Shown: positions 1 to 9,690 of the stretch, piece after piece
Position numbering within the stretch: position 1 is the stretch's first letter
Layout of the letters: each line of letters opens with the position of its first letter
From: Misgurnus anguillicaudatus
Taxonomy: Eukaryota; Chordata; Actinopteri; Cypriniformes; Cobitidae
Direction: 5' to 3'
Length of the DNA: 64,000 nucleotides
Assembly: GCF_027580225.2 (NCBI RefSeq)
Contig: NC_073361.2
Span: 34,652,501 to 34,716,500 of the forward strand
The notes under the pieces: model-generated
What the model saw: only the letters and a program-made list of their open reading frames with translations
Databases searched by the model: none
What the model was told of the DNA's origin: nothing
Made by a program: the position numbers and the translations under genes

Positions 1-735
1 CAATGGGTGGCATGGATCAGCTAAAATTGAATGTGCCTTTTTAACAGTCATAATCTCATATAAATTGTTTAAACCAGGCAAAGAATTGTGGGAAATTTTG
101 CCGCACACCTTCACTATGTTTTGAAGCCTGTTCTTGTTTTTAAGTGAAAGGGACCCGAACCAACTCACAAGAGCAAATGAAATAATGGATTCAATAAAAC
201 AACAGTAAAACATCCTCATAAAAGTATTATCAACATTAAAATTCCTAAGTTTACGGTAAAAAAACATACGTTGATTTGATTTTTTACAGACAGCGTCTAC
301 CTGTGGCTCAAAGGTGAGTTTGTCATCAATAATAATTCCAAGGTATTTATATTGCTTCACCACTTCTATATCCTGATCATTTATGGAAGAGTGGGAGGGG
401 AGTGGAGGATTCTTTCTAAAATCAATCAACATTTCTTTAGTTTTTTCCGTATTGATATCGATAAAAGATGACTTACACCACTCTGTAAAATCATTTAAAA
501 TAGCATCATGCTCTGGTCATTGTGTATCAGCAGCGACACACACACTTAATCGTCAGCATACTTAATAATATGACGCCTTTACTTTGGCATGCATTTGTAT
601 ATAAATAAATAAGATCGTGGAGAGGACGCATCCCTGTGGGGAACCAGTGGAAGAAAGGAGAACATCAGATAAAATGCCATTCACTCTTACACGTTGAGAT
701 CTATTAGTTAAAAAATTCATCAACCAACAGATAAG
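1..735 (-). mobile_element. LINE, 3' half of reverse transcriptase ORF (Jockey/CR1/Rex-like), degenerate
   Basis: Read on the minus strand, this is the carboxy-terminal half of a non-LTR reverse transcriptase. From 735 downward come a GSPQGCVLS-type motif near 640, a YADD catalytic motif near 550-565 followed at once by a stop codon, then WCKSSFIDIN (about 475), KYLGIIIDDKLTF (about 340) and SWFGSLSLKNKNRLQN (about 150). This is the usual order of the thumb/connection region in fish Jockey/CR1/Rex-type LINEs. The stop after YADD and a local shift near 560-600 show the copy is dead. It continues past the left edge of the window. It is the continuation of the block at 2887-5080, separated by the LTR retrotransposon at 736-2886. 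The clade is not assigned firmly. Confidence 0.88.
731..735. repeat. Target-site duplication, left copy (ATAAG)
   Basis: ATAAG lies immediately before the 5' LTR and again at 2887-2891 immediately after the 3' LTR. A 5-bp duplication is normal for LTR-retrotransposon integrase. Confidence 0.9.
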
Positions 736-1050
736 TGTAAGGGTTTTGTGTTGCATTTAGTTCTGTTCATTGTTAATCATCTTGTTTAGTTCAGTTATCT
801 CATTTCATCATTATTAATCTCACCTGTTTAATCATTAGTTAAGTTCTTACACCTGTGTTTAATTAGTTTGCTCACCCTTTATATTCTGCCCTCATGTGTC
901 TTTCCCTTGTCAGTCGTTGAATGTGAATGTATGTCTAATGTGAAGCTGTTCCTCGTCATCGTTGTGTGTATTGAATAAAGTTCCAGAGTATATATATATA
1001 ATCCTGTTTCCTCGTTATCGTTTGTATTAGTAGAGTTAGAGTACGTGACA
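736..1050 (+). repeat. 5' long terminal repeat
   Basis: 315 bp, starting TGTAAGGG and ending GTACGTGACA. It contains a TATA-like CTTTATATTC near 878 and an AATAAA polyadenylation signal near 974-979, giving a plausible U3-R-U5 order. It is nearly identical to 2572-2886. Confidence 0.93.
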
Positions 1051-1155
1051 GAACGACTGACCTAAAAGTTTTACGTGGCGTTTAGTGTTCCCTCCTGTTT
1101 CCAGCTAGTTTTTTGTTTTTGCGTTTCACAGTTTCGGTTTTTAGTTTAGTTTATC

Positions 1156-2463
1156 ATGGATATCCCGGCTGTGAAAATTCTATGTCTGGAGCAGGGACAT
1201 TGTCCGCTGGAAGTTCACATCAAGGACTTTTTAGACCTGGCGTGCCTGACTCACTACCCTGATAGCGCGCTCTGTGTCTTTCTTTTGACCAGCCTGAGCG
1301 CGCAGTCAAAGGCACGCCTTCCAGCGGGCGGTCCAGAGAACAATTCGCCGCTTATGTGGAGTGGGTGCTGTTCCACAACAACTCCCCATTCACTGTTGGC
1401 CCTGCCAATGGGGAGTTTGCCGCCAGCCCCACTTCACTCCCAAAGACCGACACGCCAACACCCTCCATGGACCTCGAGCCCAACGCGGGCGGAGAAAGGC
1501 AATGCGACCAGTGAGCCAGAGCGAACCCCTGAGCCCAGCGTCGCTGAGATCCCGGATCCCTCCTCCGACCAGGTGCGAGAGCCGAGTTGTCTGGGAATCG
1601 CCGCGGGAGCTGCTGAGGATGTCGAGGACGACATCCACCTCCACGCCGCTGAGGGTGAGCATATTACGTCTCTTGGGGAAATTTTTTTGGACTGTGCTAT
1701 GGACATTTCCCTTTCTTCGTCAGCTCCACTGGTTCCGTCCAGCTCCTCCTCGTCACAGTTGGACCCGCCCAACCTCCCACTCCCGCCTCCTCTGCCTACC
1801 TCAGCCAGTCTGAAGCACCTGCAGCCATCACAGCGACACGCCCCTGCTCATCCTCAGCGCGTCAGTGTTGCTGGTTCGATTGATCCGTGGCGTGCCTCTC
1901 TGCCAGCTGCTTTCGGGGAGCTCTCCAGTTCTCCGCCTCCGCTCCCTGAGACCAAGAGGTCGCCTCATCCCGTCGGACCAGTGGCATCACTTCAGGTCTC
2001 TCCTCCCTCCCCTTCGTCGGCTCCCGTCTCTACAGCGACGTCACCAGGCATCGTCACCACTCCGGCTCCGCCCTGGTCGGTCGTCGTCCCGTCCTCGCCT
2101 CCGGGTTTTCCTCGCTCCCCAAGTGTCCCTCACTCCACCCTTCCAGCTCGTTGGGCTCCTCCCTCCTACGGACGTTCACCTTTGGGTTCCTCTGCTCTGG
2201 CTCCGCCTCGTAGCTCCGTTCCACCTCCTACATCTCGGTCGGGAGACCCACCAGCTCTGCCCCGCCCCTCCGGTTCCTCGGCTCCCCCCGAGCTCTCTGC
2301 TCGCGCGGCTCCACCCTGGATCCTCCAAGTGCCGTCATCGCCGTTGTCCGTCCCCAGGGTGGGTAGTAAGAACAATATTCCACCCTGGCTCCTCCCACCA
2401 GCGACTCCACCCTGGGGCTTCATCCCGTTCGGTCTCTGGGGCCTGGTCCAGACCCCTTCCTAA
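1156..2463 (+). CDS. Gag-like, Pro/Ser-rich protein of the LTR element, probably frameshifted
   Basis: A 435-residue frame starts with MDIPAVKILCLEQG. Its amino-terminal ~60 residues resemble the amino-terminal domain of Gag-like proteins encoded by short teleost LTR elements. From about 1335 to 1510 a neighbouring frame looks more protein-like (it contains AAYVEWVLFHNNSPFTV), while this frame reads as low-complexity Pro/Ser/Arg. After about 1515 the original frame looks natural again. This suggests compensating small indels, so the copy is probably not functional as written. The carboxy-terminal 250 residues are Pro/Ser/Ala-rich without recognisable domains. No zinc knuckle, protease or polymerase motif is visible. 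The ATG lies 106 bp after the 5' LTR, a normal Gag position. Family membership is recalled rather than searched. Confidence 0.6.
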   Translation: MDIPAVKILCLEQGHCPLEVHIKDFLDLACLTHYPDSALCVFLLTSLSAQSKARLPAGGPENNSPLMWSGCCSTTTPHSLLALPMGSLPPAPLHSQRPTRQHPPWTSSPTRAEKGNATSEPERTPEPSVAEIPDPSSDQVREPSCLGIAAGAAEDVEDDIHLHAAEGEHITSLGEIFLDCAMDISLSSSAPLVPSSSSSSQLDPPNLPLPPPLPTSASLKHLQPSQRHAPAHPQRVSVAGSIDPWRASLPAAFGELSSSPPPLPETKRSPHPVGPVASLQVSPPSPSSAPVSTATSPGIVTTPAPPWSVVVPSSPPGFPRSPSVPHSTLPARWAPPSYGRSPLGSSALAPPRSSVPPPTSRSGDPPALPRPSGSSAPPELSARAAPPWILQVPSSPLSVPRVGSKNNIPPWLLPPATPPWGFIPFGLWGLVQTPS

Positions 2464-2571
2464 TCCCTCCTTCATTTTTGGACATTTTTGTTTTAGACTC
2501 CCTCCCTCCCTCCACTTCGGTGTTGTTTTAGTTACGGCGCGGGACGCGCCTTGGGAGGGGGGGGGGCGTAC

Positions 2572-2886
2572 TGTAAGGGTTTTGTGTTGCATTTAGTTTT
2601 GTTCATTGTTAATCATCTTGTTTAGTTCAGTTATCTCATTTCATCATTATTAATCTCACCTGTTTAATCATTAGTTAAGTTCTTACACCTGTGTTTAATT
2701 AGTTTGCTCACCCTTTATATTCTGCCCTCATGTGTCTTTCCCTTGTCAGTCGTTGAATGTGAATGTATGTCTAATGTGAAGCTGTTCCTCGTCATCGTTG
2801 TGTGTATTGAATAAAGTTCCAGAGTATATATATATAATCCTGTTTCCTCGTTATCGTTTGTATTAGTAGAGTTAGAGTACGTGACA
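2572..2886 (+). repeat. 3' long terminal repeat
   Basis: 315 bp, nearly identical to the 5' LTR, preceded by a purine/G-rich tract and followed by the ATAAG duplication at 2887-2891. Confidence 0.93.
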
Positions 2887-5080
2887 ATAAGACTGGGGTC
2901 GATGTTAAAAGTATTTTTTAAAATCCCTGCTAAAACATGTGGTTGAATGCAATTAAAGGCTGAAGAAAAATCTATAAAAAGCAGCCGCACAAAGCTCTTT
3001 GCACCCTCAAGATGTGTATAAATCAAATTTAAAAGAGTACATACTGCGTCTTCCACTCCTCTATTCGATCTGTAGGCAAATTGAAACGGATCAAGAAGAT
3101 CCTGGACAGCCGTCATAAGTTCATCCTTCACAATCCTTTCTAATGTCTTCATAGTGAGGGACGTGAGCGCCACAGGTCTAAAATCATTAAGAATCTTTGG
3201 AGCTTTATTTTTCGGCACTGGAACAATAATTGAGTCTTTCCAAACACGAGGGACAATGTGCAGATGTAAGGACATTTTAAAAATAAAACAAAATATGTCT
3301 GCCAGCTGTTCTGCACAGTTCTTTAATATACGGCCCCCAATGCCATCGGGGCCAGGACTTTTCCTTTCTTTTATACCACTGAAGAGTGTCACAACCTTGT
3401 TCCTGTCAACGTGTATTTTTCCATGCCCAGGGTCAACTTTATTAAAAGCGGACAGCTCCTCGCTATAATCATTAATGCTGAACCGATTATAAAAACTATT
3501 TAAGTCATTTGAAAGAGCAAGGTCAGACATGCCATTTAGAGAAATCGGACACTTCTTAGGCTGCATCCCCATCATGGCTTTCACCCCCTCCCATGCAGGT
3601 CGTGAATTGCCTGTGCTCAGCATGTTTTCTACTTTATCTTTATAATTAAGTTTAGCAAGCTTGAGGTCCTTTTTAACTTGTTTTTGAAGTATCCTGTATT
3701 GATTTATATTACCCTGATTAAAACTGATATTTCGTTGATTAATTAAGTTTTTTACTGATTTAGAAACCCAGGGCTTATTATTTGAAAATATGGTAATGGA
3801 TTTACGAGGAATGACTAGGTCCTCACAGAAAGTAATGTACGCAGAGACAGTCTCTGTGAGCTCATCAATGTCCGTACATTCGTTTTTAAATAAATCCCAG
3901 TCCGTGCAGTCATAACACTCCTGTAGACACTGTATTGAGTCCTCTGACCAAACCGGAACCAATTTCCGTTCCTGCTTGTTTCTCTTCAGTACCGGTTTGT
4001 AGGACGGAACTAAATAAACAGAGTTGTGGTCAGACATACCGAGGGGAGCCCTGCTATATGATTTAAAAGCACCTTTGACGGATCCATAACAAAGATCCAG
4101 ACTTTTGGTCCGTCGTGTTACGCAGGTGACATATTGATAGAAATTACACAGGGACTTCCCTGGTTTACAGTTATTAAAATCGCCCATGATAAAGTTCGGT
4201 GCTTCAGGTGAAATCCCCTGAAGCCGCTGCACACACTTCACCATAGCCCGTGTTGCTAAATCTGCATTAGCTTTCGGGTGAATGTAAACAAGTGTCACAA
4301 ATATCTGTGGGAATTCCCTGGGCAGGTAAAATGGGCGTAAAGACACGGACAGGAGTTCTATATCAGGGGTACACAGTTTTTCTCTGATGATCACCGTATT
4401 GCACCATTTCTTATTTATATAAAGACATAAACCTCCACCAAGTGATTTTCCCGTCACTGTGAGGTCTCTGTCAAGACGGACAGGTTCCCCAAACCCATCC
4501 AACTCAAGATCGGAGAGTGGATCCTGCTCTTTAAGCCACGTCTCTGTCAGAGCGATTAAACAGGAATTTCTATATTCCGAGAGGAACTTTACTTTTGCTT
4601 GAAGCTCGTCCACTTTATTACGAAGGGACTGGACGTTAGCGAGGATAATTGAAGGAAGAGGCATCCGACGATGACCTTGTCGCTTCAATCTTTGCCGCAC
4701 ACCTCCGCGTCTCCCCCTTTTCCTCACTCCTGTCCTGGGTGCCCAACTCTGGTTCACTGCGGTAGAAGTGGCTGCCGACCGGATGATCTCTGGTGGAAGA
4801 GCCGCCGTGGAATCCACGATGCCCGCGCCAGAGTTACGCAGGAACAGGAGAAATTCACGGGAGTATTGATGGGACTCCCGATGTTCACAAAGTACGCCCA
4901 AAAGTTTGCATAACAGCGTAAAAAAAATAAAACAACCGGTCAAACTAAGGTGAGTCATTATTGTCACCGTCACGCACAGATCGCTTAAAAGCAAAGTTAG
5001 TTATTTGGGACAGGTTTAACTTTAAAACAACACTCTCAACTCAGTACTCTACACACATACTGCTGCTTGTCGCCATTACA
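2887..5080 (-). mobile_element. LINE, 5' half: APE endonuclease and first half of reverse transcriptase
   Basis: The minus-strand frame from 4994 stays open through the LTR junction at 2887; its last ~57 residues (to 2715) are read-through into the LTR and not LINE. AP-endonuclease motifs appear in order: ANVQSLRNK (residues ~119-127), LTETW (~149-153), GDFNN (~271-275), SLDLCY (~298-303) and SDHNSVYL (~321-328). Reverse-transcriptase motifs follow: KSPGPDGIGG (~545-554), NDFRPVALTS (~603-612), DPFQFAYR (~635-642) and FIDFSSAFN (~673-681), which carries the first catalytic Asp. The rest of the protein is at 735 down to 1. The 5' boundary at about 5080 is inferred from the onset of recombinase-gene sequence on the plus strand. 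No upstream ORF1 is visible, so the 5' end may be truncated. Confidence 0.9.
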
Positions 5081-5081
5081 G

Positions 5082-6640
5082 CGCCATCCATGCTGGGGAT
5101 CAGGCGGGAGGCCAGGGCCCTGCTGAAGGGCCTCCGTAGAGGTGTTGTGATGCACCAAATTGGGGTGAAACAGGCCAAAGAGGGCCGCGTCATCCCCAAG
5201 GCGGTGCTCCGTCAATGCCTCTCGGAGGCCAAGAAGCGGATACCGGAGGTCCTGGGTAGGTCGAAGTCGCTGTCGGTTTGGCATTGTGTCCGGTTTCGTG
5301 TCTCTGTTTTACTCAGGTGTGTTCTTGTATCCACAGACCAGCTCGAGAACGACCTGCAGCAAAAGACCCAGTTCTCCTTTTATGGCTACTTGACGGCCTA
5401 CTACGCCTCCATTTACGGGCACCGGCTGGGGGTTTTTCAGAACCTCACCATCCGGGAGGTGGAGGGGGCCGTCAAGTCGCCTAGCACGGGGGACTACCTC
5501 ATAAACGTAAGCGTTTTCCCCCGAGCGTAGATCGGAAATCGTCGCGCCTGGCACGACCTAACTCTCTCTCTCTTTTCTCTCTCGCAGATCTCTCTACACA
5601 AGACGAATCGGGCGTTCGGCCCGGCGCAGATGTCCCTGACCGCCGAGGAGTATGGATGGTTTCGGCGGTTCCTGGCACTGCGCGACCAGCTGGTCGGCGG
5701 GCCGGACGCCTGTCTATTTTTTTCACATCGACACCCAACCCCTGTAAGAATCTCAACAACTACTTTCAGGGGGCTTGGGTGTCGATGGGCCTGCCGGGGA
5801 AGCCAACTTTCATGGACATGCGGACCTCCATCGTCACCCACGTAAGCGCCGGACACCCGTGATATCGTTAGATTTCGTTTGTACGTACGCTCGCGACTGA
5901 CCCTTTGTGTTCTTCTCTCTTTCGCAGGCCCGTAACACCCACTCGAAGGCCTACCGGGAAAAAATGGCAAGAGACGGAAGGACGAGTCCCCGACCTCCTC
6001 GCCGCCCACCTCCGAAAGCAGTACGGAGGAGGAAGGCGAGGCGGTCCCCTACCAGGAGTCCGGGGTGTCCAGCCTCGACTCTCCCCCTGTGAGTTGCCTT
6101 CGTAGCTCTTACGCGACTGCGTTCGGCTTGCGTCGATGCTAATTTCTTTCTCCTTCTTGTGTTTCAGAGCTTGGAAAAGTACCAGGGGGAAAACATGGCG
6201 AGCTCGGACTCCTCGTCCTCGTCCTCCATCAGGGCGTCCCCGGTCCGGACGCCCAGCGACCTGTCCGCCCCCTCCGGGGAAATGGCTTCGCCGGCGGTCC
6301 ACGACCCCGAGCAGGCCGACCCCGAGCAGGCCGACCCCGAGCAGGCCGTTCCCGAGCAGGCCGACCCCGAGCAGGCCGTTCCCGAGCAGGCAGCACCGGC
6401 GCTGGGCCTCCTGAGCCGTCCGAAGAGGGTGGTCAGGAAACCGGTGGTGGTCCTGACGCCGGTCAAGCCTGCCCTCAGCCCGTTGAGCCGAAGTAAAATA
6501 TGCAGGGTCTCGGGCGTCTGAGGCGGGCCTTGGACAAGGCCCTGAAGTGACATGTTAAAATGTTAAAATGTTAAAATGTTCTGTGTTATTTAAATGTGTT
6601 CATATTGTTGTGTGTGTTTCTTTTTATAAATAAATGTTCA
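5082..6640 (+). pseudogene. Crypton-like tyrosine-recombinase gene, 3' part, with introns, broken
   Basis: Five exons join with consistent phases: ~5082-5255 (phase 1), 5337-5506, 5588-5841, 5928-6088 and 6168-6521 (stop), each bounded by GT and AG. The second holds FYGYLTAYYASIYGHRLGVF, where YGHR is the likely catalytic Arg box. The third holds a beta-strand region and MDMRTSIVTH. The third exon has a 1-nt loss in a T run near 5717-5723 and the fourth another 1-nt loss near 5975. Both exon lengths are one base short of the length needed to keep phase, which independently supports the losses. I find no carboxy-terminal catalytic Tyr box after REKMARD. The last exon is Ser/Glu/Pro-rich with DPEQA/VPEQA pentapeptide repeats (6304-6390). 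The amino-terminal exons are missing: the LINE lies directly upstream. The family is known to me as teleost genes with amino-terminal zinc fingers and a Crypton-type recombinase domain. It is almost certainly inactive. Confidence 0.72.
6629..6634 (+). terminator. Polyadenylation signal of the recombinase-like gene
   Basis: AATAAA lies about 105 bp after the stop at 6521, followed by a T/GT-rich stretch. A short 9-bp tandem (ATGTTAAAA, about 3.5 copies) sits between them at 6550-6580. Confidence 0.55.
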
Positions 6641-6649
6641 TGTTCTTTG

Positions 6650-7640
6650 GAAAAATGACTGACTTGTCTTCATTTCTGGTTTTGACAATAATAAATTCCA
6701 AGTAATCAAACAACACTTAAGTAAAATAGCTTTATTCGAATACCAGCATTTTTTATTAATTAATACAATCGTTAGCAAAGAGAATCCAAAGGAATTAACA
6801 GATAATAACTAACATGAAACAAGTATTAAACAATTTATTAAAACAATTTATTAAAAACACTTAAAACAAATAGATAAAACTTAAACATTAATCTCTAGCG
6901 AAAGGGAATCGTCGTTTGGCCAAAGGAAAATGAATAAGGTCAAAATATTTGATAGAATAAAGTTAAAACAGAGCGAAACTGAAAACCGGAAGTGAACGGC
7001 CCTAGGAATTAACAAACTATAAACGTAACTTAAAACGTGATCGAAACAGCGTAATGTAACGAGAAACTAAACGGAATAAGGTCAAAATTAAAAAAAAAAT
7101 TATTACATCGTTTATAAATATGTAAACACAAACCAGGAAGTGAACAGCGCCTAAAAACAATTAATTTCAACATAAAGACAACTTAATGAAACGTAACGTT
7201 GATCTCGAATGATGTAAATTAACTTTATTAGTTTGAGAAAAACAAGTAAAATTAAAACAACGACTTCAAAAGGTAAACGAATCCCATTGGCTACTGTACT
7301 CTCTACGTAGGACTTGACGGGAATTTCGGAAACCCCTATATATATTGACAACAGCTGATTAATGACTCATATATCAACAGATGATCGATTTAATGAGTAA
7401 GTTTGATTATGTTTTGATTTGACGATTTGAAACTTTTAACAAGTGATAGTGTTAATTGATTTTTTTTAAATTGGATATGTACAAAGTTGTAATACGAGCG
7501 CCGACATGTCTCGTTAATGCATAGATCGTGATTTATTAAGTAATTATCTGTTTAACGTCACGTAAAGTCACAGTCCAGCGTCTGTGACGCACCTTTTAAT
7601 ACCAGGGCCTGGCTATTGCATTAAACATGAGTTGTTTGCT
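6650..7640. other. AT-rich intergenic spacer with a weak ~150-bp duplication
   Basis: No coding region or known element is recognised. Segments around 6930-7010 and 7075-7165 share GAATAAGGTCAAAAT and a later GGAAGTGAACRGC block at similar spacing, suggesting an old, diverged tandem duplication. Confidence 0.5.
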
Positions 7641-7646
7641 TGATTT

Positions 7647-7895
7647 AACCTCTGACCTATGCTTGTCTTATGGAAAAAACAGTAATTTCTTGGTGCTCGT
7701 TGCATTATGCACACGTTTAGCTCTATCAATGTCACTTTACATTAAAGTTTACTGTCTGAGACTCGTGTTTACATTGTTTTAATGCAAAAAGCAGGCCTCG
7801 TAGTGCTACTGTAACCTCTGACCTATGCTTTTCTCATCAATATGCTGTAATATCTTGGTGCCGGTTGCATTACGCATACGTTTGGCTCTATTAAA
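7647..7895. repeat. Two diverged ~85-bp direct repeats upstream of the zinc-finger gene
   Basis: ACCTCTGACCTATGCTT starts at 7648 and again at 7813. Similarity extends through a GTTGCATTA(T/C)GCA(C/T)ACGTTT(A/G)GCTCTAT block in each copy. The repeats lie in the likely 5' untranslated/promoter region of the gene that starts at 7946. Function unknown. Confidence 0.65.
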
Positions 7896-7945
7896 GTCTG
7901 TTATTTGTTATTCGTGTCCTCTTTCTTTTGTGTCATTTCAGAAAA

Positions 7946-8999
7946 ATGGCTCCTGTGAAATGCCCCTTTTGTAAAAAGCCCCGGGTCAACATGAGGCAAC
8001 ACCTCCGGGTATCTCACGGCATCCTTAACCTCAGGGAAAGGCACCTTTGGGTCAGCTTTTCCCTGAGGAAGGTCACGGAGCCTTTCTGACCGTGCCCGTT
8101 GTGTGGCCGGTCGGTCAAATACATCCGGTCACACTTCGCCCACGCCCACATGGATCTGTCGGTGAGTGTCGACCGTTAAACTTTATATGTCAAAATGTCG
8201 ATAGCTAGTAAATCTCTACGAACCGGTTTTAAACACGTTTCGTCTCCTAGGACAAGGAGCTCAGAAGAACTGTCCGGCACTTCCAGTGGGACATCACCAT
8301 GGAGAGGCTCCGTGAGCTTGAGGCCAGCAACCCGGAGGTGCCCCTCGTGACTCTCGATGAACCCTCCGGTAGGTGTACTATGTCTGAACTTTGCTCCGTT
8401 GTCTTTCAAGACACAGCAAGTTAAGCTAATCGTCTATATACATTTATCTGTCGTTTCAGACGATCCTGACACGCAGATCGAGGTCTGCCCGCCCGTCTGC
8501 CCGCCGGTCTGCCCGCCCGTCTGCCCGCCTGTCGTTATTGCGAGCAGCGACCCTCACACTGGCTTCTCCTTTGATGACTTTCTAAGTAGGTCTCAATTCA
8601 TCGCCCCGAATGGCCTTTTGCCTTTCCTTCTGATACAGAAATCAAATGTTTGTTTTTTATTTCATTACAGTGACCATTGGAGATGGGGTCGAGGCCAGTG
8701 TGGGGGTCAGTGATGTTGAACCCTTCGAGATGGACGTAGTGTCCATGAGCTTCCTGCAGATGCTTGGTAGGTCTTAAATCTGCTAGCGATTCTGCATTAT
8801 CTCGCTCGGACAGCAAGAATGATTGAATGATTTGTTTTACAGAGGACAATTCCATGGATCCTCTCCAGTGGGGGGATACGCTCCAAGGTATGTATCATGC
8901 TGTGCCTTTAATTATGTTACTGTTAAAGGAAATCATTTAATTAATTTTAATCTTTCTTTCGTTTCAGGGCCGCAGTACCCCTCACTGGAGCATATTTAA
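7946..8999 (+). CDS. Six-exon C2H2-like zinc-finger protein, recombinase-family amino-terminal half, one in-frame TGA
   Basis: Coding exons are 7946-8161, 8251-8368, 8460-8585, 8671-8766, 8843-8887 and 8968-8999. All introns are GT-AG. Phases match at every junction (0,1,1,1,1), giving 211 codons including the stop. Exon 1 encodes two fingers with identical CX2CX9HX4H spacing: CPFCKKPRVNMRQHLRVSH (residues 6-24) and CPLCGRSVKYIRSHFAHAH (50-68). Codon 48 between them is TGA (8087-8089). Exon 2 (ERLRELEASNPEVP) resembles the segment after the fingers in teleost Crypton-like genes. Exon 3 carries CPPV x4. The tail has acidic/hydrophobic patches (FSFDDFL, DVVSMSFLQML). There is no recombinase domain. 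TTTCAG at 7936-7941 directly before the start implies an upstream non-coding exon. Intact splice sites and phases beyond the TGA argue for a recently broken, recoded or mis-sequenced gene. A DNA-binding role is inferred from the fingers only. Confidence 0.68.
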
Positions 9000-9037
9000 A
9001 AAGTTTTAATTGTTTTAATTAATTGTAATGTATGTTC

Positions 9038-9043
9038 AATAAA
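9038..9043 (+). terminator. Polyadenylation signal of the zinc-finger gene
   Basis: AATAAA lies 39 bp after the stop codon at 8997-8999, followed by a TGTGTTTT stretch. Its placement supports the 3' end of the six-exon model. Confidence 0.7.
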
Positions 9044-9090
9044 GTTTTTATATGTGTTTTAATCATGCGTTTGGTTGTTTCTTTATATTT

Positions 9091-9300
9091 TTAATTGCAT
9101 GGTAAATAACATGCAATATTATTGTCACTGAGAACTGGTACGTTTTTAATTGCATGGTAAATAACATGCAATATTATTGTCACTGAGAACTGGTACGTTT
9201 TTAATTGCATGGTAAATAACATGCAATAACACTTGTTTGACAACTGAGAACTGGTACGTATTCAATTGCATGGTAAATAACATGCAATTTCACTGTTTAA
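9091..9300. repeat. Four tandem 55-61 bp repeats, each with an 8-8-8 inverted repeat
   Basis: Units start at about 9091, 9146, 9201 and 9262. Each contains ATTGCATG, the 8-nt spacer GTAAATAA, then CATGCAAT, a perfect inverted repeat, followed by a variable ACTGAGAACTGGTACG block. The array begins about 50 bp after the zinc-finger gene's polyadenylation signal. The arm-spacer-arm geometry matches what tyrosine recombinases generally bind, but no binding is shown. Confidence 0.85.
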
Positions 9301-9690
9301 CAACGTAAATGGATGCATTTCTGAACTCAATTTCTCGGCCCAGGAAGGTCGTAGAGACTCGAGTGATGATGCGTTGGAAAGGCCTGCACTAGCCCTTTCC
9401 TAATCAGAAACCTGTAGCCTAATCAGAGGCGGAGCTACGGTCATTTGAATATGTAAAAAAAAAAGCTTGGACTTAGGGTTTTTTTTTTTTTAAACACGTG
9501 AAATAGGCTAAAGTTTAGTGCTCTTTTTCTCAGCCGAGCAAGGTCGGACACACTTGAGCTTGGGTTCGTTGGAAAGCCCTGGAACAGTACTTTCCAACAG
9601 TGCCAATGTCAAGGGCGTGGCCCTCTTGAGGGATAAGCTAGGGGCATTCAAATTGGGAAAAAAAGGCCGAAATTCAGTGCCTGAGATTAA
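9301..9690. other. Low-copy spacer with two CTCRGCC...GTTGGAAAG modules
   Basis: No gene. Two diverged modules occur. TCTCGGCCCAGGAAGGTCG is followed by GCGTTGGAAAGGCC (9333-9387). CTCAGCCGAGCAAGGTCGG is followed by TCGTTGGAAAGCC (9529-9578). The same two blocks at similar spacing recur, inverted, in the GC-rich satellite further right. Confidence 0.6.

Larger units (their letters stand above)
736..2886 (+). mobile_element. LTR retrotransposon, non-autonomous, inserted in the LINE
   Basis: Two direct 315-bp terminal repeats (736-1050 and 2572-2886) begin TG and end CA and differ at one base that I can see (C/T at about position 28 of the LTR). ATAAG flanks both sides. The internal 1.5 kb holds one long proline/serine-rich frame and no protease, reverse transcriptase, RNase H or integrase, so the copy must have been mobilised in trans. 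A polypurine stretch with a long G run (about 2554-2567) lies just before the 3' LTR. I see no canonical TGG-type primer-binding site after the 5' LTR. Removing the element restores the LINE frame. Near-identical LTRs imply a recent insertion. Confidence 0.93.
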
